From Candidatus Nitrosopumilus sp. (lineage in GTDB: Archaea; Thermoproteota; Nitrososphaeria; Nitrososphaerales; Nitrosopumilaceae), in NCBI GenBank assembly GCA_016784625.1, contig JADHUF010000004.1:1-35190 (forward strand): a stretch of DNA of 35,190 bases, in the 5' to 3' direction. This document shows positions 8,293 through 16,442 of this stretch, in pieces (the stretch's first letter is position 1; each line of letters opens with the position of its first letter). The position numbers and the translations under genes were made by a program. The notes under the pieces are model-generated. The model saw only the letters and a list, made by a program, of their open reading frames with translations, did no database searches and was not told the origin of the DNA.

Positions 8293-10376
8293 ACTCGGTT
8301 ATAATGACCGGGTTTTGATTCATAAATAGATGCTTCTCTGAGCATTCTTCGAATGTAGTTTCTTGCTTCTTCTTCAGTGAATTTTTCACTCTTTTCAAGT
8401 TCTTTGACAAATGTCTTTTCTTCTACTGGCACCTTATTATCACCTTCAAGTCCTTTGAGAACATCCATGAATAATTGCATCTTTGAAACCTCACTTCTTG
8501 GTCTTCCTTGCAACACTCCAAGGTCTACCTTTCCAGTATTGACATCTACTCCTGCATCCTGAAGCATACTCTCAATTAGGAAGATTGCACGATCAGCATC
8601 TTCTTCTTCTACCTTGTCTTTCATGAGTAATCTTGCTCTTGCTGTAGAGAGTCTAATAATTCCCTCTAGTTGTCTTGGTGTGACTGTAATCATCTCTTCA
8701 GATTCTACGTTTCTCATCTGAAGGTAATATGCAAGAATTTTTTCTTCAGCCTCTTTTGTTAATTCAGGAGTACCGCGTTTTGCATATGAAAGATATTTTG
8801 TTAGTAAATCAACATCAATTACAGAATGTTGGTCAGTTCCTTGAGGAGTATGTAATTCAATAATGTGTCTAGCAATTCTTTCATCTTTTTCTTTAGATGG
8901 GATATCTCTTACAACAAAGATCAAGTCAAATCTTGTAAGTAGTGGAATTGGTAAGTTTACATTTTCTGTAATGTTTTTGAAAGGATCATATTTTCCATAC
9001 ATTGGGTTTGCTGCAGCTAAAATTGAAGTTCTAGCATTTAGTGTAGCTACAATACCACCTTTTGCAATACTTGCTGATTGTTGTTCCATAACTTCGTGTA
9101 AAGCACTTCTATCTTCTGGTTTCATCTTATCAAATTCGTCTATACTTACTAGGCCTTGGTCACCAAGTACAACTGCACCAGCTTCTAACATCATAATTCC
9201 TGTTTTGTCTTTAACTACAGCAGCTGTAAGTCCTGCAGCAGTTGAACCTCTACCAGAAGTATACAAACCTCTTGGTGCAATTCTTGCACAGAACTTTAGC
9301 ATCTCACTTTTTGCAGTACCAGGATCTCCAACTAGAAATACGTTGATATCGCCTCTAATTTTACTTCCATCACCTAATAGTCTTTGATTAGAACCAACAA
9401 TAAGTAATAAAATAGCTTCTTTGATTAACTCGTGTCCTTGAATATGAGGAGCAAATGAATCAATTAGTCTATGATATACTTCAGGGCTTTGACTTAATGC
9501 TTTGATCATTTTTTCTTCTTCAGGGGAAACTTCTTCTCTTTCTATTTTTCTGTCAGTTTTAGAACCACGTCCACCTAAAAATTCAATATTATTTCCTTCA
9601 ATTCTTAATCGATATAATCCACTATGACCTCTCTGAATTCCTGCAACTGATTCTTGTTCTACTCTAACTACTCCAGTAAGGATAATTCTATCCCCAGGCC
9701 TTGAATTATCAACTAAATCCTGCCTAGTATTGACGTCAATATAATGAGGAAGTTGTCCTGGAGGTAAATCCTCAGGAAGTTCTTGTAATCTAAGAATCTG
9801 AAAATCAATAAACTTGCTTGCCTCAGGTTTTAGTTCAAAGTCTCTATGTTTACAATTTGGATTATCACATACAACAGGAATTTTAACATCCATTCCCTTT
9901 AGTTGAATTACTTTAGTTTGATGCTCATCAGGACAAACAAATACCAGTTCTTTTGCAAGAGGTTTTACTTCTGATGCTCTAACTACCATTCCAGATACGC
10001 TAGTAAGTTTTCCAATAGTTTCAGCATTGATTTGTCTTAGACTTCTTTCAAGTGGATAATTTACTATTCTTACACGAACTTCATCTTTGATCTTTTCAGC
10101 ATAGTCAGGAAATCTTGTTTGTAGGGCTTCTTTGATTGCTCTAGAGAATGCATCAAGTATTTGATCGGGATTTGCAGAGAATATTTTTTCAAATTCAGGT
10201 TCAACTACCAAATCATTGTAATCTACATGAATAGATTTTGCACGTTTAGGCATCATTGAATCAATTGCATCAACGTACTTGTAATTACCAAATTTGTCTT
10301 TGTATCTTATCAAAAAGTCTTTTACTTTATCAGATAGTCCTGATGGAGAATAAGTTACTTCCTCAGTTTTGCTCAT
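8289..10376 (-). CDS. mcm: Replicative helicase MCM
   Basis: The 695-residue MCM has an N-terminal helical and OB-fold region with a zinc site likely built from Cys148, His152, Cys170 and Cys175. The AAA+ core shows Walker A G-D-P-G-T-A-K-S at 350-357, Walker B D-E-F-D at 413-416, sensor N at A-A-A-N-P (455-459) and the arginine finger in T-R-F-D at 481-484. A winged-helix-like tail follows residue 615. The homohexamer unwinds DNA at the replication fork together with GINS and Cdc45/RecJ. Its start overlaps the end of the GINS gene by 14 bp. The first zinc pair is C-x3-H rather than C-x2-C. No inteins or frameshifts are seen. Confidence 0.97.
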   Translation of the reverse strand: MSKTEEVTYSPSGLSDKVKDFLIRYKDKFGNYKYVDAIDSMMPKRAKSIHVDYNDLVVEPEFEKIFSANPDQILDAFSRAIKEALQTRFPDYAEKIKDEVRVRIVNYPLERSLRQINAETIGKLTSVSGMVVRASEVKPLAKELVFVCPDEHQTKVIQLKGMDVKIPVVCDNPNCKHRDFELKPEASKFIDFQILRLQELPEDLPPGQLPHYIDVNTRQDLVDNSRPGDRIILTGVVRVEQESVAGIQRGHSGLYRLRIEGNNIEFLGGRGSKTDRKIEREEVSPEEEKMIKALSQSPEVYHRLIDSFAPHIQGHELIKEAILLLIVGSNQRLLGDGSKIRGDINVFLVGDPGTAKSEMLKFCARIAPRGLYTSGRGSTAAGLTAAVVKDKTGIMMLEAGAVVLGDQGLVSIDEFDKMKPEDRSALHEVMEQQSASIAKGGIVATLNARTSILAAANPMYGKYDPFKNITENVNLPIPLLTRFDLIFVVRDIPSKEKDERIARHIIELHTPQGTDQHSVIDVDLLTKYLSYAKRGTPELTKEAEEKILAYYLQMRNVESEEMITVTPRQLEGIIRLSTARARLLMKDKVEEEDADRAIFLIESMLQDAGVDVNTGKVDLGVLQGRPRSEVSKMQLFMDVLKGLEGDNKVPVEEKTFVKELEKSEKFTEEEARNYIRRMLREASIYESKPGHYNRV

Positions 10377-10887
10377 TTAAATCTCCTTTAATTTGTTTTT
10401 CAAACTCTAAGCTATTCTCATAAATTGTTTTAAAGAAAATATTTTCTTCAACAGTTAACTTGTTGTACAATTCTGAATTGAGATTACTAGAGTCTGCAAG
10501 TTTTACTAGTTTACCTCGTCTCATTCTAAATAATTCTAACATCATACTCTCAACACGATCAAAGTCATCACGGTTTAATGTCTGCATTGATGCTTTTAGT
10601 TTAATGTAAAAGTGAGGATCAAGTGTAGAAATATCATATTGTCCAACTATTTTTTCTTTTGATAATGCTTGTTTTAATTCAGTAACCATATCTGGGGAAT
10701 CTATTGTTGCCAAATTATTATCAGATAGTATATTTCCTACCCACTGAGGCATATTATTTACCTCACCTTGAGTTCCTTCAATCTTTATTCCTGCAACATT
10801 GAATTTAAAATCACGTGCAACTGTAACTTTAGCATCCTTTAGGCGATGTCCAATTGAATGCACTTTTTCTATCTTATCTATTTCCAT
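10363..10887 (-). CDS. GINS complex subunit (B-A domain order, Gins23-like)
   Basis: The 174-residue protein carries a small beta domain first (E-V-N-N-M-P-Q-W-V-G-N-I-L, about 41-53) and an alpha-helical domain after it (L-E-L-F-R-M-R-R-G-K-L near 121-131). GINS subunits bridge MCM and Cdc45/RecJ in the archaeal CMG helicase. The beta-then-alpha order is that of Psf2/Psf3 and archaeal Gins23, whereas Gins51 has the reverse; assignment to Gins23 is my inference from domain order. It is the first gene of the minus-strand MCM operon and faces the RFC small-subunit gene across a 168-nt intergenic region with clustered GATC sites. No clear TATA box lies 25 nt upstream; GTTAATAG near 10938-10945 (minus) would give a short leader. 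Confidence 0.8.
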   Translation of the reverse strand: MEIDKIEKVHSIGHRLKDAKVTVARDFKFNVAGIKIEGTQGEVNNMPQWVGNILSDNNLATIDSPDMVTELKQALSKEKIVGQYDISTLDPHFYIKLKASMQTLNRDDFDRVESMMLELFRMRRGKLVKLADSSNLNSELYNKLTVEENIFFKTIYENSLEFEKQIKGDLNEQN

Positions 10888-10994
10888 GCGAGATCACTTA
10901 TCGTCTTGAAGATCCTCAAGTACCGGATCGATCAATTCTATTAACAATTTAGTGAGATCAATTGATCCTAATTAACCTCAGGCTGATCGCATGG
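10884..10994. promoter_or_regulatory. GATC-rich divergent regulatory region between GINS-MCM and RFC
   Basis: Seven GATC tetramers start at 10892, 10911, 10926, 10930, 10956, 10964 and 10985, far more than expected in AT-rich DNA. Two of them form GATCAATTGATC (10956-10967). CCATGCGA at 10884-10891 and its exact complement TCGCATGG at 10987-10994 flank the block; the left arm contains the GINS start codon. It lies between two replication genes transcribed apart, so it is a candidate operator region. The protein bound, if any, is unknown. Confidence 0.5.
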
Positions 10995-11055
10995 AAAATG
11001 TGACTGATTTAATTTTAATCTATGGCATATCACAATAACCAATTCGGATTTATTA

Positions 11056-12030
11056 ATGGGAATTGAACCTAAAGAACTCATGACTGCAACTGGTATGTGG
11101 GTAGAAAAATATCGACCAACAAAACTCTCAGAGATTGTAAATCAGACAGAGATTATCGGTAGCCTAGAAGCACTAATCAAAGACCCAACAGATATGCCTC
11201 ACTTGTTATTTTCTGGTTCTGCAGGGGTAGGTAAAACTAGTACTGCATTATGTATTTCAAGACAAATTTTGGGAGAGTATGCTAAAGACTATACTCTTGA
11301 GCTAAATGCATCTGATGAGAGAGGAATTGGAATGGTTAGAGAAAAAGTAAAGAAATTTTCAAGATACGCAGGAATGGTAGATGTTCCATTCAAGATTATT
11401 ATTTTAGATGAAGCAGATGAAATGACTTCAGATGCTCAAACTGCACTTAGACGAATTATTGAAGATACAGCAAAAATTTGTAGATTTATTCTAATTGCAA
11501 ATAATGTATCTAAAATAATAGATCCAATTCAAAGTAGATGTGCAACTTTCAAGTTTACATCAGTTCCTGAAGAAGATGTTATTGCTAGACTAGAAGAGAT
11601 TGCCAAAAAAGAAAAAATAAAAGCAGACAAAAAAGGACTAAAGGAAATTTATGATTATTCAGAAGGGGATTTGAGACATGCAATTAATCTAATGCAAGCA
11701 ACAGCAAGTCTTGGTGGAATTACAGAAGCAAATGTAAAGGCATCAGCTGGGTTAACAAAAACTAGTGATGTAGATGATGTTCTAAAAATTGCATTATCAG
11801 GAAATGTTGCAGAAGCAAGAGAAAAGATGATAGAGTTAATCAAAGTTTATGGAATGTCTGAATCAGATTTCTTAAAATATCTCAATTCAGCCGTTTTTAA
11901 ATCAAAACATGATAAACTATCAGATATTTTACAAGTAATTGCAAAGTATGATTATAGAATTTTAGTTGGAGCAAATTCTGAAATTCAGCTATCTGCAATG
12001 CTAGCAGAACTTGCAAAATTAGAAAGTTAA
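11056..12030 (+). CDS. rfcS: Replication factor C small subunit (clamp loader)
   Basis: The 324-residue AAA+ protein has W-V-E-K-Y-R-P at 15-21, Walker A G-S-A-G-V-G-K-T at 54-61, D-E-A-D at 118-121, and the S-R-C arginine-finger motif at 160-162, all hallmarks of RFC small subunits. With a large subunit it loads the PCNA ring on primed DNA. The ATG at 11056 gives 13 residues before the usual M-W-V-E-K start; ATGs at 11080 and 11095 are alternatives. TATA-like elements at 11008-11019 and 11025-11031 both fit. It is divergent from the GINS-MCM operon, and its stop overlaps the stop of the convergent TFB gene by 4 bp. Confidence 0.96.
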   Translation: MGIEPKELMTATGMWVEKYRPTKLSEIVNQTEIIGSLEALIKDPTDMPHLLFSGSAGVGKTSTALCISRQILGEYAKDYTLELNASDERGIGMVREKVKKFSRYAGMVDVPFKIIILDEADEMTSDAQTALRRIIEDTAKICRFILIANNVSKIIDPIQSRCATFKFTSVPEEDVIARLEEIAKKEKIKADKKGLKEIYDYSEGDLRHAINLMQATASLGGITEANVKASAGLTKTSDVDDVLKIALSGNVAEAREKMIELIKVYGMSESDFLKYLNSAVFKSKHDKLSDILQVIAKYDYRILVGANSEIQLSAMLAELAKLES

Positions 12031-12935
12031 CTCAAAGAGCCTAAAGATTTTAGACTTTTACATCTATTTCTAATTGTTACCTCAGTAACACCTGCAGCTA
12101 TGGCAAGTGTTTTTTGTGTTGTATTCTCATCAGTTTCAATACTTGCAAGATATAATGCAGATGCTGCTAATCCCATTGGATCTTTTCCAGATACAACTTG
12201 ATTTTCTTCTGCTTTTTTGAGAATCTTCACTGCATGACGTTTAGTTTTTTCTGATAAACCTATCTGACTTGCAATTCGTGCAATACATTGAACTGAATCA
12301 ACTACAGGCATCTTCAAGTCTAATTCTTTTACAATTAGTCGGTAACAAATTGCAAGATTTTTTCTTGTAATATTAATTGTACTTGAAATATCATTAAGAG
12401 TTCTAGGAGTACCAGACTCACGGCATGCAGCATAAAGTGTTGCAGCTATTAATGCTGAAACTGATCTACCTCTAACAAGTTTCTTCTCTAGAGCTTTTCT
12501 GTAAATGTAAGCTGCCTTTTCAACTATAGGATCAGATAAAGATAATTTCTCTTTCATTTTGAGGAGTTCGCCTAATGCTTGTTGAAGATTTCTATCAGTG
12601 GAATCTTTGGTGCGACTTCGACTATCCCAAATCCTTAATCGCTTAATTGATGACTTCATGGATGTGGATAATGGATTTCCAGAAGAATCTTTGTTAATTG
12701 GATTAATTATTGTACTTAGTCCTTGATCATGTCTTGTTAATGATGCTCTATCTCCAGTCCTAGATTTGTTTGTAGAACTATCTGAAAATGTTCTTTCAGG
12801 TCCACTATTTTCTACTCTATCAGTAATTACAAATCCACACTTGCCACAAAATAGTTCAGCTGTTTCTTCATCAGTGATTAGTTTAGTTTTACCACATCTT
12901 GGACAGCTTTGTTTTTTTGATAGTTGTTGTGCCAT
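12027..12935 (-). CDS. tfb: Transcription initiation factor B (TFB)
   Basis: The 302-residue protein begins with a zinc ribbon (C-P-R-C at 11-14 and C-G-K-C at 30-33), followed by a B-reader segment (E-R-T-F near 48) and two cyclin-fold repeats covering about 105-295, with the helix-turn-helix at the C-terminus that contacts the BRE. TFB recruits RNA polymerase to TBP-bound TATA boxes. Thaumarchaea normally have several TFB copies, so this may be one of a set with its own promoter preference. The ATG at 12935 directly precedes the ribbon. It ends against the convergent RFC gene, and tRNA-Ser lies 69 nt upstream on the same strand. Confidence 0.95.
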   Translation of the reverse strand: MAQQLSKKQSCPRCGKTKLITDEETAELFCGKCGFVITDRVENSGPERTFSDSSTNKSRTGDRASLTRHDQGLSTIINPINKDSSGNPLSTSMKSSIKRLRIWDSRSRTKDSTDRNLQQALGELLKMKEKLSLSDPIVEKAAYIYRKALEKKLVRGRSVSALIAATLYAACRESGTPRTLNDISSTINITRKNLAICYRLIVKELDLKMPVVDSVQCIARIASQIGLSEKTKRHAVKILKKAEENQVVSGKDPMGLAASALYLASIETDENTTQKTLAIAAGVTEVTIRNRCKSLKSLGSLS

Positions 12936-13004
12936 GTTACTATCACTACTACTTATCTAATAAACCGTCAAAACTTCTGCATTGCAAAGTATCAAAAATA
13001 AAAA

Positions 13005-13088
13005 CGCAGAGAGAGGGATTTGAACCCCCGTATGCTTGCGCACACAGGCTCTCAAGGCCCGCGCCCTACCGAGCTAGGCGACCTCTGC
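13005..13088 (-). tRNA. tRNA-Ser (anticodon TGA)
   Basis: On the minus strand the acceptor GCAGAGG pairs with TCTCTGC, the anticodon stem CGGGC/GCCTG closes loop CTTGAGA (anticodon TGA), and a long variable arm TGTGTGC-GCAA-GCATACG marks a class II tRNA. G at the discriminator position fits serine. CCA is not encoded and there is no intron. TTTTAATC at 13111-13118 (minus) sits about 27 nt upstream as a TATA box. Confidence 0.95.
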
Positions 13089-13123
13089 AAAAAATGATGT
13101 AAAAAAGTGATTAAAATTTGTTG

Positions 13124-13160
13124 ATATAAAATAGAAAAATAAGAAAAAAGAAAAAAATTC
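13124..13160 (-). terminator. T-rich terminator after the first zinc ferredoxin gene
   Basis: Just beyond the stop at 13162 the minus strand has repeated T runs (TTTTTTT, TTTTTT, TTTTT) across about 35 nt, the usual archaeal terminator form. It may prevent read-through into tRNA-Ser. Confidence 0.5.
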
Positions 13161-13161
13161 T

Positions 13162-13704
13162 TTAGTCGTGTTGGTGAGGTCCACCGCTTGATTCCATTTT
13201 TACATAGGTACCAGCTGCTTTCTCATGCCATTCCAAGTTAGCTGCTTCAATTCGAATAGCTCCTTGAGGACAAATTTCTTGACAGGCCATACAAATTGTA
13301 CAATCATGTTCTCTGATTGGTTGTGATTTGTCTGTATAGTCTAATCTTTCAGTTGCCTCTGTAAGACCAGTGCCTTCAAATGTTTCACCTAAACAGTCTG
13401 CTGCTGGAATATCTTTTTCTGTTCTATACCATTGAAAAGTTTGAACAGGACATACACCAAAGCATTCACCGGCTGCAACACATGAATCCCAATCTACTGC
13501 GACAGTTGTTCCATGAATTCCAAGAGGAACTTGTTTTTCTCCTCTTTCTTCATAAGCTGCCTTGACATCATCATTATCGAATGCTGAGCCTTTTGGATTT
13601 CCTTTGCCCCAGATCCAGTGAAAATTCTCGCCATCTGAATGACTTGTCTTTCCTACTGGTTTTCCTGTTTGACAAAAGTCTTCTGGTATAACTAGATCTG
13701 CCAT
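13162..13704 (-). CDS. Zinc-containing 7Fe-type ferredoxin, copy 1
   Basis: The 180-residue protein resembles Sulfolobus zinc ferredoxin. A first cluster motif Cys75-x5-Cys81-x3-Cys85-Pro lacks one cysteine and should hold [3Fe-4S]; the second, Cys135-x2-Cys138-x2-Cys141-x3-Cys145-Pro, should hold [4Fe-4S]. His22, His29 and His64 (in G-I-H-G) sit where the Sulfolobus protein has its three zinc histidines. Compared with that protein there is a long insertion between the cluster motifs (about 94-130) and a His-containing tail. It would be a cytosolic one-electron carrier. The start at 13704 is supported by ATTTAAAT at 13727-13734, 27 nt upstream. A diverged paralogue follows directly upstream on the same strand. 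Confidence 0.88.
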   Translation of the reverse strand: MADLVIPEDFCQTGKPVGKTSHSDGENFHWIWGKGNPKGSAFDNDDVKAAYEERGEKQVPLGIHGTTVAVDWDSCVAAGECFGVCPVQTFQWYRTEKDIPAADCLGETFEGTGLTEATERLDYTDKSQPIREHDCTICMACQEICPQGAIRIEAANLEWHEKAAGTYVKMESSGGPHQHD

Positions 13705-13726
13705 GATAAGATAATTTTAGAATATT

Positions 13727-13758
13727 ATTTAAATCTAGACGAAATTAGTCGGGACTAA
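13727..13758 (-). promoter_or_regulatory. Promoter of ferredoxin copy 1 with upstream palindrome
   Basis: TATA box ATTTAAAT (13727-13734) is 27 nt from the start codon. Upstream, TTAGTC-GG-GACTAA (13745-13758) is a 6-bp inverted repeat, 10 nt from the TATA box. The stretch GTCTAG-n-TTTAAATAA is also found at the promoter of copy 2, so the duplication probably included the promoter. Confidence 0.55.
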
Positions 13759-13767
13759 ATCTTTTAT

Positions 13768-14286
<519 letters not shown>

Positions 14287-14324
14287 TCAATTCAGATGTT
14301 ATTTAAAGCTAGACCAGAATTAAT

Positions 14325-14362
14325 AGTAATTATTACTCTAAGATCAAATTACTAAGAGTAAT
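14325..14362. promoter_or_regulatory. Paired AGTAAT/ATTACT palindromes between ferredoxin copy 2 and aIF6
   Basis: Four copies of one hexamer form two back-to-back palindromes: AGTAAT-T-ATTACT (14325-14337) and ATTACT-AAG-AGTAAT (14348-14362). Their centres are about 24 nt apart, just over two helical turns. The block lies upstream of the ferredoxin TATA box (minus) and about 40 nt upstream of the aIF6 start (plus). An operator for a dimeric regulator is an inference. Confidence 0.5.
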
Positions 14363-14400
14363 TTCCTTACGTTCATAACGATCTACGATCAATTTGGAGA

Positions 14401-15066
14401 ATGGATATTTTCAAGTCTGATGTATATCGTGGACCAAACCTTGGAGTCTACATTAGAGTCAATGATAGTATAGCTTTAGTTCCAATGGGGTATGCCAAGA
14501 CAAAAGCAGAAAAACTTGCAAAATATCTTGATGCAGATATCTTGTACACATCAGTTGCAAACACTAGGCTAATTGGTGCATTATCTGTAATGAATAACAA
14601 AGGAATCTTACTTCCTAAAACTGCATATCAAAATGAGTATGATTTATTGAAAAAAGAGACTGATTTAGAAGTTGGTGTTTTGGATTCAAAACTTACTGCA
14701 CTTGGAAATGTAATTTGTGCAAATGATAAAGGTGCAGTAGCATCTCCCTGGCTTTCAGATAGTGATTGTCAGACCATTAAAGATGTACTAGGAGTAGAAG
14801 TAATTCAAAAAAAGATTGCAGGGTTTAATCAGACAGGAGTAGTTTTAGTTGCAAACAATACTGGGGCTGTAATCCATCCAGAAGCTGATGAAGAAGACAT
14901 GAAGACATTTTCGAATTTACTAGGCGTAAAAGTAGAGCAGAGTTCAATTAATAATGGAATTCCATATGTCTCCTCTGGAATTCTTGCAAATAATCATGGC
15001 ATAGTTGTAGGATCACTAACTAGTGGTTCAGAAATTATGATGTTAACTAGAGCTTTTCTAAATTAA
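14401..15066 (+). CDS. eif6: Translation initiation factor 6 (aIF6)
   Basis: The 221-residue protein is the full pentein-fold IF6, built of five pseudo-repeats; recurring L-x-x-x-N-x-x-G-x-x-x segments are visible (for example around 57-70, 100-112, 145-158 and 190-205). aIF6 binds the large ribosomal subunit and blocks joining with the small subunit. GGAG immediately before the ATG at 14401 could serve as ribosome-binding site. Length matches the family. The 3' end overlaps the convergent hisS gene by 20 bp. Confidence 0.96.
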   Translation: MDIFKSDVYRGPNLGVYIRVNDSIALVPMGYAKTKAEKLAKYLDADILYTSVANTRLIGALSVMNNKGILLPKTAYQNEYDLLKKETDLEVGVLDSKLTALGNVICANDKGAVASPWLSDSDCQTIKDVLGVEVIQKKIAGFNQTGVVLVANNTGAVIHPEADEEDMKTFSNLLGVKVEQSSINNGIPYVSSGILANNHGIVVGSLTSGSEIMMLTRAFLN

Positions 15067-16327
15067 AAATAGAGTTTGGATCTTCGGTAAGTTTTTCTAA
15101 AGATATTACTCCCTCTGTTCCATCAAGCATATCACGAAGAACTACATTACCTTCTTCTAATTCCTGTGGCCCTACAATAATTGCAAATCGTGAATTGTTT
15201 GCATTTTCCATTTGTTTTTTTAGATTACGTCCTGCCAAGTCAATATCAGTTGGAATGTTAGCTAGACGTAATAATGATGAAATGGAATGTGCAACTTTTT
15301 GCATCTCATCATTAATGTATAATACTGCAACTCGCTTTTGTGAAATTTCTGGGATTATTTTTTGTTCTTGCATTGTTAGAATTATTCTTTCCACTCCACC
15401 TGCAACTCCTGTTGCTCCAATATCTTCTCTACCAAATGCTTTAGTTAATGAATCATATCTTCCTCCACCAGCTAATGCACCCAATGTTGAGTTTTTATCA
15501 AATACCTCAAAGACAATTCCTGAATAATAATCCAATCCTCTAACTATTCCAAAATTAATTCTAATATTAGATACTCCACGATTTTCTAGTGAATCAACTA
15601 AAGATTTTAGATCATCCCAAGACTCTAATTCTGATACATTAAATGATTCTTCGACTTCTGTGATACTCCCTTTGATTTGTGAAAATTCTAGAATCTTTTC
15701 TAGCTTATCTATATCATATCTGTCTTTGAATTCTTTTAGGATTTCATCTTTTGATTTTTTTGAAATCTTATCTACTGCTCGTAAAATATCTGCCACTAGT
15801 TGTGGTTCTTTTGAATCAAAGATTTTATTGATGTATGATTCGACAAGATTTCTGTGATTAATGTCAATTGTGATATTTTTGAGTAATAGTGAATCAAATA
15901 ATCTAGAGGTTAGTTCAATGATTTCAGCCTCAGATTCGAGATTATCTTTACCATAAATCTCAATATCCCACTGATGAAAATATCGATATCGTCCCTTTTG
16001 TGGTTCATCATATCGAAATACTCCACCAAAGCTTGAGATTTTTGCTGGAAGTTTCATTGATTTTTGAGATGCTGCATATCTTGTCAGACCAACTGTAAAA
16101 TCAAATCGTAGAGCTACTTCTCTATCTCCTTTATCTTTAAAGTAGTAAATTTCGTCTTTGATTGCAGGACCTGATTTTGTCTCAAGGACAGATAGTAACT
16201 CAATTGGAGATGGAATCATAAATGAAAATCCATACAAATTTGATAATTGTTTAAAATGATATCTGATATGCTCAATATTTGCAGTTTCATTTTCCTCAAA
16301 GTCTTTCATTCCACGTGGTAGTTCCAA
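15047..16327 (-). CDS. hisS: Histidyl-tRNA synthetase
   Basis: The 426-residue class II synthetase has motif 2 with R-Y-D-E-P-Q-K-G-R-Y-R-Y-F-H-Q-W-D at 105-121, the histidine-specific G-L-D-Y-Y-S-G-I-V-F-E motif in the middle of the protein, G-A-L-A-G-G-G-R-Y-D shortly after, and an anticodon-binding domain from about 325 on. It charges tRNA-His. The ATG at 16327 starts M-E-L-P-R-G-M-K-D-F, the family's normal N-terminus. It overlaps the convergent aIF6 gene by 20 bp. Confidence 0.96.
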   Translation of the reverse strand: MELPRGMKDFEENETANIEHIRYHFKQLSNLYGFSFMIPSPIELLSVLETKSGPAIKDEIYYFKDKGDREVALRFDFTVGLTRYAASQKSMKLPAKISSFGGVFRYDEPQKGRYRYFHQWDIEIYGKDNLESEAEIIELTSRLFDSLLLKNITIDINHRNLVESYINKIFDSKEPQLVADILRAVDKISKKSKDEILKEFKDRYDIDKLEKILEFSQIKGSITEVEESFNVSELESWDDLKSLVDSLENRGVSNIRINFGIVRGLDYYSGIVFEVFDKNSTLGALAGGGRYDSLTKAFGREDIGATGVAGGVERIILTMQEQKIIPEISQKRVAVLYINDEMQKVAHSISSLLRLANIPTDIDLAGRNLKKQMENANNSRFAIIVGPQELEEGNVVLRDMLDGTEGVISLEKLTEDPNSIFNLEKL

Positions 16328-16399
16328 GATGATTACTTGTTGAATTGTTGTGATTTAGATATTTCTGTAGGCATGATAACTATGCCAAACTATGTCATT

Positions 16400-16441
16400 T
16401 TTAAAAATCATAAAATGAGATAATTAAAAATAAAAAAGAAA
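16400..16441 (-). terminator. T-rich terminator after the Cys-Asn-Met repeat gene
   Basis: Directly after the stop at 16443 the minus strand reads through several T runs (TTTTTTATTTTTAATT and TTTTTAAAAA). Position and composition fit an archaeal terminator; there is no convincing hairpin. Confidence 0.4.
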
Positions 16442-16442
16442 G

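Noticed and set aside
8863..9387. Long open frame on the plus strand antisense to mcm
   Set aside because: It lies wholly within the mcm coding region, which has every MCM motif; the frame is a by-product of mcm codon use.
10888..11055. Possible replication origin next to MCM/GINS/RFC
   Set aside because: GATC clustering and inverted repeats are real, but no orc1/cdc6 gene or recognisable origin recognition box is present, so only an operator-like region is reported.
12899..13102. Plus-strand frame across the tRNA-Ser gene
   Set aside because: It runs through a tRNA and the start of tfb on the other strand, so it is a shadow frame.
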